Shown: positions 24,201-37,361, counted from the stretch's first letter. The stretch is DNA of 64,000 nucleotides from Arbacia lixula (GCA_963669155.1 OZ022582.1:27812273-27876272), one strand, 5' to 3'. Numbers and translations: made by a program. The notes: a model not told the origin generated them from the sequence alone.

Positions 24201-26814
24201 TGGAGTTATTCATGCAAATCTCAATTTGTAACGTAATCATATCTTATCACAAAATCTGATATATATTGAATCTGCACCATATGATTTTGATATTAAATGT
24301 AAAGATAAATATCAATCCATTACAAATGACCTTTGGCTTCTTTTATTAAAAGGGGGTTCTTGATAGTATTTCCCAAATATATAATTTAGGCCTGACAATG
24401 GCTACATTCCCTGTAACATGCGTGCGTGTCGTTCTAACCGAACACGTATTGTGTCTTATTGTTTTAGTCTGAAATAGGAATACAGCTCTGAAATATTGAT
24501 CTCGACCAAAGCAGAACACTAAAAAATGTAGATTGGTGAAGGTTAAATGGCGATTCTTTATGATAATGGGAAGGTATTATGTTTTGCTGTTGTTTGAATT
24601 TACAAGTTGCCAGTGCTAACGATGTAATTTTGTGTGAACATCTTTCTATGTTTGTGTACGACATAAGACGCAATTTCTCATGTACTTTTCTTTTTGTTCA
24701 GCTTTCTTGTTGGTTGTGTTCAGCATATTATCTTCAATTCACCTTGAATGTATACAGAGACAAAATAATCCCTTCAATAAATACGACCATTAATTAGTTG
24801 TACCATGGATCATAATATGACGTATAAGATCCATGGTTGTAAAGACACTCATGTATCATACACATATTTCAAATATTCAGCATACTGAGTTCATGTACAG
24901 TGTGTGCATTCTCTCTTCTAAAGTAAATAACTGATTAACACTTCAATGGACAATGATGTATATTTAATCTTTGTCTATTCACTTTACTTACCTAGAGACG
25001 TGTTAGTCACTAGATCTGAGCATCTTTAAAAGTCATAGCCATTCATCAAATATGTCGAAAGTCAAACCTTTGAATAGTTTCTTTCTATGTTGATGATTAG
25101 GTTAGCCAGTAGACCTAAGGCTACATTGAAACACAAAGTAACCTTTGAGTGGCGTCACCATTGGCTGGGATGTGTGACTCACAGTATTGCCCGACGCCAT
25201 TTTGTGTACGTACTATTGTGTAAATACAAAATTATTTGATAACCGCATTTAACCACAGTCCTAAAAAGGTTTAATGATATTGCAGTTCCATATCCTTCGG
25301 TAAATAATTTCTTATGCTTCTGCCTCATTCGGATTTCTTTCCGGGAAAGCCTGCTGTCTGTTTTCCGCCCGTGTATCATATCCATTTTGAAGGAAATAAT
25401 CGCAAATTCACGATTTTTATAGGTTAAAGATTGTCAACACGATTCGCTGCTCGGATTGTCTGTTACTTCGCACCTGCAATCAGGCAATCGTCGCAAAATG
25501 ACGTAAAAATAGTAGAACGTAGCAGGTGTTGTTTGCTCCGTGATGTCATTCATCAATTTACAAGCAACTCTAGCGAAGAATTTACTGCTAACTGTAAACA
25601 TGTCAACATGAGCATAAATGAATCTCTTTCCTCAACCGTTTCTCCGCCCGCAATTTATATATATTTTTGTATATGTTATGCTTTTAGCTTTTTCAACAAA
25701 CCTTTAGAGTTGGCCCTTCACCATCGAAAATGCATAAAGGCGCCAGAATAAGGCCAAATAATTGTATACGTTTCTCCACTGATTCGTGTATCCCCCTCCC
25801 TCCTTATTACACCGCAGTTACCAAAATGACTAAGAAAAAAAAAAGATTTGTGACAGGTGCTTTTCAAATTGTGATGTCATTCATCAATTTTCAAGCCGAT
25901 CTCGCGATGAATGAACTGGTTAGTGTCAATCACCATGAATGAAGCAGTTTTTTTTTCATCTCCGAGTTTCTCCTCCTATGAATGTGTAAATGATTTTCAA
26001 AGATGTGCAATTTAAATATTGATATTCTGTCAGTCCAAAAGGAGCTATATGAGTGATTCTAAGTAACGTATCTTGTACAATCGCTGATGTAGGTGTATAG
26101 CACATGTTTTATATAAAGGAGAAATCCTGCTCCAGAAGTATGCATCTCTCAATAAAAGCATAACAATTTGAAAAGGAGAGCCAACAAGAAAAAATAGGGA
26201 AATCGGATAATTCATAAGAAAGTTAAGATTTTCTAATGACACGAAGATGACTATTTTTGGATGTATCTTGGTAACTCTGACATAAAGCTATCATGTCATG
26301 TCATGCATTTTGACTCGTTCTATTATTTAACCTGTTTAATATTCAACATTTCAAATATTATCTCCAAGAAACTGATTTCTTTTTAGTTCCCTATGATTTT
26401 ACCCAATTTGCATGTTTATCATGTCATGATGATACCAAGATGTAATACAACAAGATTTTAGGTAAAGCTGTTATACCAAATTTATATTTACAAATTTACA
26501 AAACATCAATCATATGATGCTTGTTCTCTTAAGATATGTACAAACAGTGGCAAGTTACCATCCCTGTGAGTAAAGTAAACATTAAGACAATACATGTATA
26601 TCCTTATCTCAGTCGTTTTATTACTTTGCCTTTTTTCTTGTCCTGATCGATACATCTATGTTCATTATATAACCAATAATCAATGAAGGCTGCAATTGCT
26701 GGTAGTGCTCGACTGTATAGGAGCTAATGTAGAAAATTTAATTGGAGTATAGCTTAAGTGAGTTGTACAGGCTGTTTTTCCAGAAGGCTCATCAGCAACT
26801 AACTAACAAAATTA

Positions 26815-26860
26815 AAAATATATAAATATATAAATATATAAATATATAAATATATATCTA
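26815..26860 (+). repeat. (AAATATAT)n microsatellite
   Basis: Five near-perfect units of AAATATAT in FGF intron 1. Confidence 0.85.
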
Positions 26861-27208
26861 TGTGTTGCATACACATCTATGTAAACACTTATGTGTACAC
26901 GATGACGCCTGATGAACATAATTCGTTTGATATTTTTTCAGTGTGCACCCTGCCATCCCATTTCGTATTATAATGCTCGATTAACCAGTATAAACATGTA
27001 TGTGCCATGTAAACATGCTAAAGATGTGCTTTCATAAACATATATATTTGTATGTTTACATTGTTGCACGTGAGAGAGATATGCACATGATTAATATCAT
27101 CAAGACAAAAATAAAGAAATAATAAAACCGCTTGAAGCTGACCAGGGAAATCCACCCCATGAATGGAAATCAAATGACTAAAACAAAAGAATAAATATAC
27201 ACATATAA

Positions 27209-27269
27209 ATGCTACCACTGAAATGTACTACTAAAATTAAAAAAAAGTAGTACATTTCAGTCGTAGCAT
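27209..27269. other. 61-nt near-perfect hairpin
   Basis: Arms ATGCTAC (27209-27215) plus CTGAAATGTACTACT (27218-27232) pair with AGTAGTACATTTCAG (27246-27260) plus GTAGCAT (27263-27269). There is one 2-nt internal mismatch and a 13-nt A-rich loop. It lies in FGF intron 1. It could be a tiny MITE remnant or a structured RNA; there is no evidence of expression. Confidence 0.7.
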
Positions 27270-27415
27270 ACTACTTTTCCCCGGCGTTGTTTATTTGTTT
27301 GTATTTCTGCGCAATTTCATCCTCCTATATTCTTATTATAATATATACATATATATTTCACGTTTTATATATATGTATATATATATGTACTAGTTTGCCG
27401 ATAGATATGTATTCA

Positions 27416-27420
<5 letters not shown>

Positions 27421-27462
<42 letters not shown>
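27421..27462 (+). repeat. (CT)n microsatellite
   Basis: About 42 bp of pure CT in FGF intron 1. Confidence 0.95.
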
Positions 27463-27467
<5 letters not shown>

Positions 27468-28679
27468 TAGTGCCACTGGGCACGCCGTGGTGACGGCGTC
27501 TGCGTCAGTATGATGAGAGAAAGAGAGATCAGCAAAACGGTGAATAAGCGACGAGTCATCGAAACGACTATCATATTAGAACGCTTCAGCGACAATGAAG
27601 GAATGTTTAAATCAGGGCCCTGACTCAGAGCGCGCTAATCCATTAAATTGCCCGTTGCCATGGCGACATAAAGCATGGAAACACCTGGATTTACTCGGTA
27701 TTAAAGGTTGAGAGTGGTAGAGGGTAAATCTTAAAATCTATATTTGATTCTACTTCACTGGTGTAGGAACTCTTATTCTTATCTACCAAGTTAAATGACC
27801 TCCTCAAAATGATACATCAAAATGATATTTCAAAATGGTACATCAAAACGAAATAAAAAGGTGATGTATGAAAACTATATGTTATCAGGATAATTAGGAT
27901 CTATCAAAAAAGATTATAAGAGCACGAAATCACGAAGAGCCTTTGTCGGGTATTGATATTTGCAAATCTACCAACAAATGGCACTAGATCATGACCTAAG
28001 AAACGTTATGTATCGTGAGAAACACAGACGATAGCCGAAATATTTCAAATCTGGTGTTGATGATGAAGCCCATGCACTGTGTCTGAGCGCATTGGTGAGA
28101 TGGTAACATGCCCATTGCTTTACCCCTTTAAGTTAAGATGTTGATGTGAAAAAGTGCAGCATTTCCATATCTGTCCTCGTTTGATATCATGATAACAACA
28201 ATTCTTCTCTGCTCCCTCTCTCCTTTCCTCCTCCTTTTCTCTAAGTAAAATAAGACCTCGATATCTTAATCTATATTGACACACACAAATCTAAGATGTA
28301 CTACACGTAAATCTCGTGATTTTCATGAAATCACTGAATAGGAGAGAAAACTGCGAGATTCTTACATCATTTACAAGGCCTAATGCAATAATATTGTAAC
28401 CCACGGTTCATCTGTCATTTGCTACTGCATCGGATTGACACAAGTATCAATAGTACGTGTTGTGTAACCGTTTAAACGTAAATTTAATATTAAAAATGCA
28501 TTGTGTTTTTTTTTTAAAGATAGATAAGCTTCTACATACACGTATGAGTATATATGTGTGTGTAATATGATATTAATGAAATGGTATTTTGGTATTCAAA
28601 TTGTACTCATTGTTTTTGGTTTACACGTGATGCTGATAAGATCTCTGTCAGGAATGTATAATTTATCATTGGTACTTAC

Positions 28680-29763
28680 TGTATACGTCTTGAATTCCCC
28701 ATGACGTTGTCACTTGGCCGTTGGAGTCGACCCTGAGGAAGCCGTGTTTCTGGTGCAATACTTGACAGCCCTCATTCTCCACCCCTCTCCTCCTTCTTCT
28801 CCTCCTCCTCCTTCTCTTGCTTATTCCGTCTGTCCTCCTCCCACTTTCCTCCTCCTCTCCCACCATCTCCTCCTCTCCACCAATCACATCCCACGACGTT
28901 CCATTTTCCCCCTGCTCTCCGTTGCACCCTCTGCGCAGTAAGAACTCCGTGATGTTGAGTCCATCCGTCCCGTTGCCAAGGTAATCCTCATCACTCAACC
29001 CCGTGGCGAATTCTTTAGTTCTGTTGACACTGTCCTCGTCTACTAAATTCGTTGGAAAAAACGACGACCACGTCTTTCCCGATGGTGATGTATTGAGCTT
29101 ATCAATAACACTGTTCCGCACAACTTCGGATAAGGTTGTCTTTGTTGTTGTGTGATGGTTTCCCTGATGAAATAATGACACATTGTTAACTGAATTTATC
29201 TTAGAAGTGCTTTTCTGTTCCAGTGATATCCTCAACAGAACATCAGTTGTTAAATTAAGAGGTAAACTCGGTGTGGTAGTACTTTGCGCATTTTGTTCTC
29301 TCCTATAGAGACTTACTGATGAATTTAAGCTTCCTTCTTTTGAATGAAACGTTCTTCTCCTCGATCTGGTGAAGACGCTATTTACAGATATCCTGCCACG
29401 TTTGTTATGCGTATTGTAGGCAGGCCGTTCCGCTTCGGGAGCGTTCCAACGCTGAAGCATTGCAGTAGAGTCCTTGCCGTTTACAGCTATTGTATTTCTG
29501 CCTTGGTCTCTCTCTCCTATCGGCAACCTGCCGTGCACTGTTAAGTTTAGCATAGCGCCGAGAAGGCCTGTTGTGGTTCCCTTCTCTGGTCCACGTTCTG
29601 TCGTGTGTAGGTTCCGTGCGGGCCTGGTCGTAGTCCTGAGGTGTCCTGGGCGGGAGGAGAGGGTGGTGGGGAACCCCCCAGCCATCTGAGGAACCACCAC
29701 CATCAGGGTAAGAACGGCCCGACACACACCGCCCCACCACGCCGTTTGGCTCACCTGACGCAT
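28680..29763 (-). CDS. FGF-family ligand, exon 1: signal peptide, glycosylated pro-region, Lys-Arg10 site, start of FGF core
   Basis: The first coding exon covers residues 1-361 plus one base and ends at donor TACA|GTAAGT (phase 1). I use the ATG at 29761-29763 because the preceding in-frame codons lead back to a TGA at 29779-29781 without another ATG. Residues 11-30 (GGVCRAVLTLMVVVPQMAGG) look like a signal peptide. Residues 31-315 form a low-complexity Ser/Thr/Asn-rich pro-region with nine N-x-S/T sequons (N73, 147, 170, 194, 224, 247, 264, 270, 287), a furin-like RSRR at 133-136 and an acidic EEE-rich stretch at 297-306. K316 and ten arginines (317-326) follow. The FGF fold then begins: GFLRVDSNGQV at 341-351 matches the FGF FLRI-x-x-DG-x-V strand. 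Cleavage after R326 would leave 157 residues, the size of a typical mature FGF. The FGF assignment rests on all three exons joining in phase. Confidence 0.85.
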
Positions 29764-30560
29764 GCTCTCAACCACGACTCAACTGCACACCTGTCTCGTT
29801 CTCTCTCTGGCGGTGTGCGTGTGCGCGCGTGTGTCTACAGGAAGGAAGGAGAGAGAGACAGAAAGGGGAGGAAAAAAGGGTTCAACGCTTGATTGCCCTA
29901 CTCCTCTGGCTCGCTTATTTTGACACCCCACGTGATATACTCCGACAGAAAATGGTGTGAAAGGTGTAAAGGTCCGATCTGAACAACGCACTCACTTGCA
30001 GCAGCGGAAGACGCCGAGTCAGAGGATTGGATGTGACATATGAGGAGCGACTGAGGCAGAAGGAATCACTTCAAGACGTCACGACGACATCACTGGGCCC
30101 CCAACCAGCTAGCTGTCAACACCTGCTTGTAGACGAGCTGTCGGATGGGATCTAACGACGAGCGAGCGAGCGACATGGTTTTATACAGACACGTTAGCCG
30201 CGTAGGCGAGAAAGATAACTATTGATTGATTGGTAGTCGTTTATCGATAACATTGTCTTCCGACTGAGATTTGGCGAGTTGTTTGGGCAGCGCAACGCGA
30301 CCGGATCCATGGTAGCTCGGGACTGGATTGGCGGCGGTGGTGTAGGTGATCGCGTGTCGCTGCCTCGTCTGGTAGTAGTGGTAGTCGGAGCCGTGCCGTC
30401 CGGTAATCACAAGCCCCACTGAAACCTGTTGGAGAGAGAGCTAGCCAGCTAGCTACCTGCCTAGCTGCATACGCATCGCACCATGCCAGCCTGCCTGACT
30501 GGCCGGGGATGACTGCTAGCACACGCCCCCGCTCCTACCGCAGAACCGCGGTCGCGTCCC
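29764..30560 (-). promoter_or_regulatory. 5' flank / candidate promoter of the FGF gene
   Basis: Upstream of the FGF start codon the sequence becomes noticeably richer in G+C and CpG than the surroundings (for example GAGCGAGCGAGCG near 30160 and CGCGGTCGCGTCCCGCGC near 30547). No TATA box or start site can be fixed, and non-coding 5' exons cannot be excluded. This is a compositional inference only. Confidence 0.3.
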
Positions 30561-30739
30561 GCGCTCATAATACTTCCACCCTACATCAAATATTATGATA
30601 GAGAGGAAAACTTGGTATGGAATTTCAGATATACACGACCTTCATTCGGGGTCTCGTAACCAGCGAGGTTTCGTACTCACAGCATTACCCACCCGCGTCG
30701 AACTACTACAGCTATCTCCCAATCCTAACCTCAAATTTA

Positions 30740-30740
30740 G

Positions 30741-30789
<49 letters not shown>

Positions 30790-30877
30790 CTGTCTCTCTA
30801 TTTCTCTCCTACATTTTTGCCTGTCTCTCTAGCTCTGCCTCTCTGTCCCTCTGTCTCTATTCCTCCCACTCTCTCTT

Positions 30878-30926
<49 letters not shown>

Positions 30927-30937
30927 CTCTCTCTCCC
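30740..30937 (+). repeat. two (CT)n runs
   Basis: Pure CT at about 30740-30785 and 30878-30937 joined by pyrimidine-rich sequence. Confidence 0.9.
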
Positions 30938-30939
30938 TC

Positions 30940-32180
30940 CTTCGAAACAACTAGACCGATTCAGGCTGAGGCTGGAATGTCTACCTATTGTCCCATTCGA
31001 TATTCGGGCGTCTATCTATTGTCACGTCAGTACCTTATATCGCAGCCTTTCGCCCGGCGGTATAATATAATAACCAGGCACACACACGCACACAACAAAA
31101 AAGAAAATCATGAAACATTTACTTCTCTAAACACGCATTATTGACTGCAAATTCAATCAAAACGTATTAGGGTATTCGCCACTGCGTAGCCTGAGGACGG
31201 TATTTTTGTTCGGATATTACAGTGGGGAGTTGAGTTGGGCTTTCATGCACCGCTCTTGGAGTCAATCCTCGCGATTTGTTAGGAAGTCATAATGGTCGTG
31301 TTATTGAAGCATTCACCATACGCCCCAGCTTCTTATTTCACCCAATTTCTACGATTGCACCATCGATAAGGGTGTCATGTTGGTCTAAGGGTGAGGGAAT
31401 ATTTTTCATATTGTGGGAGCAGACGTTGAATAAAAATGGTTTCAACACATGATTTTTTATGATGATGCACTAACGTGAGAAAATGACCTGAAATACGTGC
31501 TCGTATTTATCTCAGCCCCCCCCCCCCCCACTTCACCTGTGTGTGCATCTCCTTCCCGATCTCCGCCTCATCCCTCCTTCTCAGTCTCTCTCTGCCTCTC
31601 CCTCTGACTCTCTCCCTCTGTCTCTCCTCCTCTCCGTCTATCCTTCTGTCTCTCTCACTCTCTGTATCTCCCTCTGTCTCTTCTCCTCTCTTTCTCTGAT
31701 TCTCTCTCTGTCTCCCTCGGTCTCTCCCTCGGTCTCTCCTCCTCCGTCTCTCCATCTGTCTCTCTACCTCTCTTTCTCTGATTCTCTCTCTGTCTCCCTC
31801 GGTCTCTCCTCCTCCGTCTCTCCATCTGTCTCTCTCCCTCTCTTTCTCTGATTGTCTCTCTCTGTCTCTCTCTGTATGCCTGTCTCCCCTCGGTTTTTTT
31901 CTCTCTCTCACTCTCTGTCTCTCCCTCTGTCTCTCCTCCTCTCTGTATATCCTTCTGTCTCTCTCACTCTCTGTCTCTCCCTCTGTCTCTCCTCCTCTTT
32001 GTCTGTCCTTCTGTCTCTCTCACTCTCTGTATCTCCCTCTGTCTCTCCTCCTCTCTTTCTCTGATTCTCTCTCTTTGTCTCCCTCGGTCTCTCCTCCTCT
32101 GTCTCTCCATCTGTCTCTCTCCCCTCTTTCTCTGATTGTCTCTCTCTGTCTCTCTCTGTATGCCTCTCCCCTCCGTTTTG

Positions 32181-32212
<32 letters not shown>

Positions 32213-35200
32213 ACTCTCTGTTCCTCTCACTGTGCTATAATTTCACCGATTTAATGAACATAAAAACGAAAAACAGTAATTTGAAAAACGAGTCTGATGG
32301 TCAATGCCGGATATTTTTCATCATCTCCCCTATTATCGCCAATATATTTCTGTTATTCAGTCGCAGTCCCGCGCATGCGCATTCTTTTATCATACTTATT
32401 CATCAATGCGATTTAGCCAGCCTAAATACCCATGTATCCCCGAATAATTACTACTGAAATCGGTTTTTATCATAAAATATATTTTTATTGAAATCCGACA
32501 GTCGCGTTCTTATTTGCTAGCCCGTTGTCGCCAATTATCTTCGTTGTCTATTCCATGGTCACGAGCTTATAACAGATAACGACCTCGGTAATAAACCAAA
32601 TACTGCTTTCCATAGATTATTAAGTCCCCTATTGGTTGTTGTCATGGATATCGCCGTAGTTATAGAATAAATTGCAAGTAATTGTGTGTGTACATAGAAA
32701 CGCCCAAACAACTGTTTCACATTTCATACATTTTAGATATTGACCTTTGCGGCAGTAAAAGAGTCGCACTTGTGTTTTTAAATCTCCTTGCTTTAATCGC
32801 CTTGCCATGCTTGTATGGCGACTGTCAATATTTGTTCACTGTTCTGAGGTTGAAGAGAATCTTATTTATAACTATGTTTTATGTTCATGAATTTGAAAAT
32901 CACACTAAATATTTGGCATGTAACCAACGACACTCTCCCTTTTTTGATATAGTAACAAAACGAATACAAATTCAGTAGAAGCATAATGATAATATTAACA
33001 CATATAGCAATCTCTCTTTTTATATACAACATAACAAAAATATATTTGATGAATGACAACTATGCGTTTATTTTAAGCTATTAAAGTAAACATACTCTAA
33101 AGCGTACGGGAAATATGGGTTAATATCTGAGGGGGGTGGGGGGGGGGTGTTTCAAAACCCACTAACGCCTTATCGTGCTTTTAAGTCTTGGGATTTCTCT
33201 GAATTTCTTTTGTGTTCCAAGCGTCTTTTGTGATAAATTCGTCTTTATCAGCCTCATTCCATTGTATTCTTATCCTCTGATCCCTGCATGATTGCAGTTA
33301 TATTGAGGCTACTGAGCATCAAAAGTCAATCAAACGAAGGGGCATTCTTCCATAAAGTCAACCATGAAAATCCACTTTTGTTATATTTTTAATAAGATTG
33401 ACTGACAAAAGTTCATTCGGATATAATTAAGAAAGTAAGGCACTTTAGCTGAACATGTTGAATAGTAAGGACATTTCTCTGGTGGCGCGAGTTACATGGG
33501 TAATGCAGGGGAGGGGGAGAGGGGGGGGGGGGATGGTTGACATTCTAAATGGACTTAACTCCTAATCACTAATCACTCCTCACTCGTGGATGATTAAGAT
33601 TCGCAAAGTTCTACAAGAACGCCGAATATAGATTTTTTTTTTCAATCAGTAGTAAAATTCTAGATCTCCGAAGATGCACTAATCATTTTCAGTTGGTTTC
33701 TTCTCCCGCTGGAAAGGGAGAAGGATGATTAAGTGAATAGTCTTATGAGTACAATACTCTCTTTATTTTCGGTTTGGAATAGAAATGCCGAACGGTAGCC
33801 TGTCTTAGTTTGCGTTGGAATCGAACATCTCCAAATCTTTCTCGCGGAAAACCAATTTAAAAACAGGAGGTACCCTTCCTACCATGCCCACGGCAGTATG
33901 GTTTTGAGTATTGGTAGCAAATCTGATTATTTCAGGAAAGTACTATGATTCTCCTAAATTACATGTACTTAAGTGGTGCACAGCTACGTTTTCTTCCTCA
34001 AAATCACTTGATATTGTTAACATTAACAATGTATAGGCCTATCATTTTAATTGACGAATGACTACATGTCATCGCAAGGTCAGCGAGGCAGCTGTTGGAT
34101 GTTCATCTCCCTCGTTCCGTTTATACAGTTACCACAGTAACATATATAAAAATAAACATGGAATCATAAAGTTTTTCCTCAAATCGGAATGCAGACAATT
34201 GTCCTTTTCTTTGTCTCTTCAATTCATCTTTGTTCCTTTCTCCTTTCAACAATGCTCCCGGTCTTTAGACAAGCACGACCAACAAACCAAAGGATACCAT
34301 TTTTGGGTGGAAACGCACCGCGAAATCAATGTATTGATTCAGAGCTATTGTGCCTATGAATACAAGTGGCATGTTTGAAATTCCTTTGCGTGAATAGCAC
34401 TCGGATGAATGGAAGCTTTCAATAAAACTGCTTCATTATTGTTTCGCGATTGATAAATCTGGCACCATGGCAAATAATTGCTGGAATATAGCCCCCAATT
34501 ATGCGTGGTTCGGTTGACTCAGGGTGTCTCTGTCTCTCCCACCTGTTTGAGTTGATGCCTGGCGAGCCGAGAGCAAATATATGATTTTCATACGGCATTC
34601 ATCATAAACATATTCCATGGTAAAACGCCCTGAGGGTTTGGTGCGCTAGTATCTTTTGAAAAGCTGCCGCGGTGTGTACATTCCATCGTTGATGATCGAC
34701 GCTTTATAGCGCACTGTTTGCATTTTCACGCGTTGGTGCATTGATTCATTGAGCGTACGTGCGCGCGAGGGCTTCGCGACTCGCATGCCGGGCGCAATCG
34801 TCAAACGCGCGCATGGCGCAACCACTTTAGTCGTACTCCGTGCTTTGCTCTGTGGGCCCCTCAAGTTTATATTAAGGGGTGTTGACCGGTTTGGTGGGTA
34901 TACCCCGCCCCCTCAACCCGCCCACGAGAGCAAGCACATGTCTAAAGACAGGTCCACATTCTTCGTCCGTAATGGTGACATGATTTGAGTCAACAGAATT
35001 TCGTTCGCTATTCTTTGTGGATCGGACAACAAAGCAAATTGTAATTTAGTGTAGATTCGCAAACAAGCTCTTTAATCATCCCAAATAAACATTTATTCTT
35101 AATTCGAGAGGCGTGAAACCCAAATTCTGACCCCAGGCGTTTCATTTGTTCTGCTTTCATGGGGATATCGAATCAGAACTCCCGATTACGCACGCGAGTG

Positions 35201-35555
35201 CTATCGGAATTCCAGTATTGATAAGAGTGATAAAAGAACATGTAATTTATAATAATGTAGAAATTCCTGTGATATCAAGCGTGCATTTACATGTTGACAT
35301 AATTCAATCCCCCAAGTTTTAAAGGTGAAGGGGAGAAATTGTAATAATTGCTATCCGTACTCATGGTAGCAGCGTTATGCCGTCAGTAATGGGTCCAGAT
35401 TGCATTCAATTTCAACGATTGATATCACTTTAAGGTGATTACTTCATGGCACAGAATTGTGATGTCAAACAGGAATGGGGCCCTTTGTAATGGAAGAATG
35501 TTACTCCATCCATCACGGGTCCCGGGCCATGTTGTTGTATATAGGTTTTCCATTA
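30940..35555. other. intergenic, no gene recognised
   Basis: Apart from the C/T-rich tract at 31553-32226, a poly-C run at 31517-31530 and G runs at 33131-33148 and 33511-33532, I see no assignable feature. A CpG-rich patch at 34740-34920 has short open frames without recognisable domains. Confidence 0.4.
31553..32226 (+). repeat. 670-bp C/T-rich tract with longer-period repeats
   Basis: An almost purely pyrimidine plus strand built from TCTC, TGTC, CCTC and CGGTC words. Longer units recur (for example TCTCCCTCGGTCTCTCCTCC and CTTTCTCTGATT), so it is a compound minisatellite and not a plain dinucleotide array. Open frames on both strands are compositional. Confidence 0.9.
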
Positions 35556-35654
35556 TTGTAACTTACTATCAATGGCAACTACGATGGCAACAGCCAATGA
35601 GCTCTCACTATTGCACATGTTGCCATCTTAGTTACCATTGACGGTAAGTTACAA
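35556..35654. mobile_element. 99-bp palindromic MITE or hairpin
   Basis: TTGTAACTTACTATCAATGG at the left pairs with CCATTGACGGTAAGTTACAA at the right, and inner arms GATGGCAACA and TGTTGCCATC extend the pairing. The loop is about 25 bp. Confidence 0.75.
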
Positions 35655-37361
35655 CAGGGACATGAGAGAGATCCCTGGTTACAATAACTGACAATCTATT
35701 AGGCTACATGACCCTGCAGTCTGTACGATTACGAACCTCTTCACTTTTTACCCCATGACGTATAGAGTTTACGTGCCGCTTTCAGATTTTGTGTTTCGTA
35801 TTTACTTTCCCGGAACACGAACCAAGGAGCAATTTCATTGATGAGAAAGGACTTAGATCATGCATACCATAGCAAGTTCTAAATTGCCACAATTTTAACT
35901 GTGACTGTGACTGTGACCGATCTTAACCCTTACATTACCAGGCCATAAAAATCACCTTGCCTCACTATACACATCTTCATGCCCATGGTAAGGAGGGAGT
36001 TAACAATGCGATGCATACGCGATTACGTCACCTCCACCTTGATGTTACAATAAGACATGAAGATTCTACGTCAGAGTCAAAGTCTTGGTAATCGATAACC
36101 AGTGCCTGAGGATTGCCGACAAGAAAATGTTACTGTCTGTTGCAAGGCTCTCCTTGCTGGTTGTTGTGCTATGTAATCACGATTTCGAGGAATCAAGTTA
36201 TACAAGACAATCACCAAACTAAAGAAAACTTGATATTGGTATCAAAGGCAGTAATTAACCAGATAAAGATATGAACACATAACTTAGCCAGCCAACCAAT
36301 ATCTATATCATATCCTAAACACACGATAAAGGAACGGATAAAGGATTCCAACGGGTACGGTCAAACAATATTTCTAGAAAAAATAATGAGATAGAAAGTT
36401 TGAGCTATCAATAGCCACTTAGCTACTCACGACGACGAAAGTCATCTTTTTGTCTTCATATGCACGTTTGATTCCATAGGCAGTAGCATACTTCGAAAGT
36501 GACGAACATAGTTATCAATCAGTTTATAGTGATACAAAGATTAGTTATGTTCTGACTATCTATAACATAAACTTAAATATGGCATCATCCTCATCTGACG
36601 AAAATAAGTATTTCGGTTACAACAACATATTATTCAAATCACCTTGTCACATTGGTATCCAGCTTGTTTTCTTTCTAATCGTTGGCTTATAATTTTACCA
36701 TTGTACGAAAAGTAACTAAACGGAAACCAAAGAGTGTTGGTCTATTTCATGATTATGCTGTACAGACTCTGTTTCGATCTTCATTTTTGGCGAGTTTTTG
36801 GTTGTTTCTCGGTGGCTTTTGGAAGCTTAAGTATTTTTTCCTTCGACCTCTCCTTTCTGCTTTCCATTATAAGATATCGGTGATTGAGATGGTCATTTCA
36901 AGCATTGCACGTACAAAGATGAAATACTATACAACAGATGCAATGAATAAGGAGAGATTAAAACATTCAATAAAATTATTTCCTATATAATATTGTTACT
37001 ATTGTCTAATGATGGCATCAAAGAGATATTTATAACATCTTAAAATCGTGTCTTTAAATAAAAAATATCCTTCTTCCTTTGCATGATTGACATGCCCGTT
37101 CGCACTACTGGATATACGTAATCTAGATATCAAAAAGGACTTTAATTCTTAATTTTTATAACCCTCGTCACCTTCATCATCCCCGCGGGGCATATCTTGT
37201 TGACATCACTGGTGTGTTCTTGATTTAGGCCAAGCGGAAACACCACACACTTCCCTTACAATCAGCAAACGGTTATATTTAGGCCGGCCAAGAACTGCCA
37301 CCTGCAACAATTATATTCCATGTATAATATATCAACAGGTTACATGTACTAATAGCCATCG
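35655..37361. other. intergenic, nothing recognised
   Basis: Unique sequence without a supportable exon, RNA gene or repeat. Confidence 0.4.

Larger units (their letters stand above)
13736..28679 (-). other. FGF intron 1, about 14.9 kb
   Basis: Bounded by a GTAAGT donor after exon 1 and the TTGCAG acceptor of exon 2. I found no further exon inside. The repeats listed separately (acceptor triplication, 166-bp duplication, AT and GA microsatellites, fold-back element, hairpin, CT run) are the only structure I can support. Stretches 15000-17500, 21300-26800 and 27500-28600 look featureless apart from a C/T-rich patch at 16860-17030. Confidence 0.7.

Noticed and set aside
27654..27670. X-box-like GTTGCCATGGCGAC in FGF intron 1
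   Set aside because: One mismatch to the RFX consensus, no ciliary gene start nearby; a single short match is weak evidence.
29773..29775. GTG as start of the FGF exon 1 frame
   Set aside because: The four codons before the ATG at 29763 follow an in-frame TGA within three codons. A nuclear gene would use the ATG.
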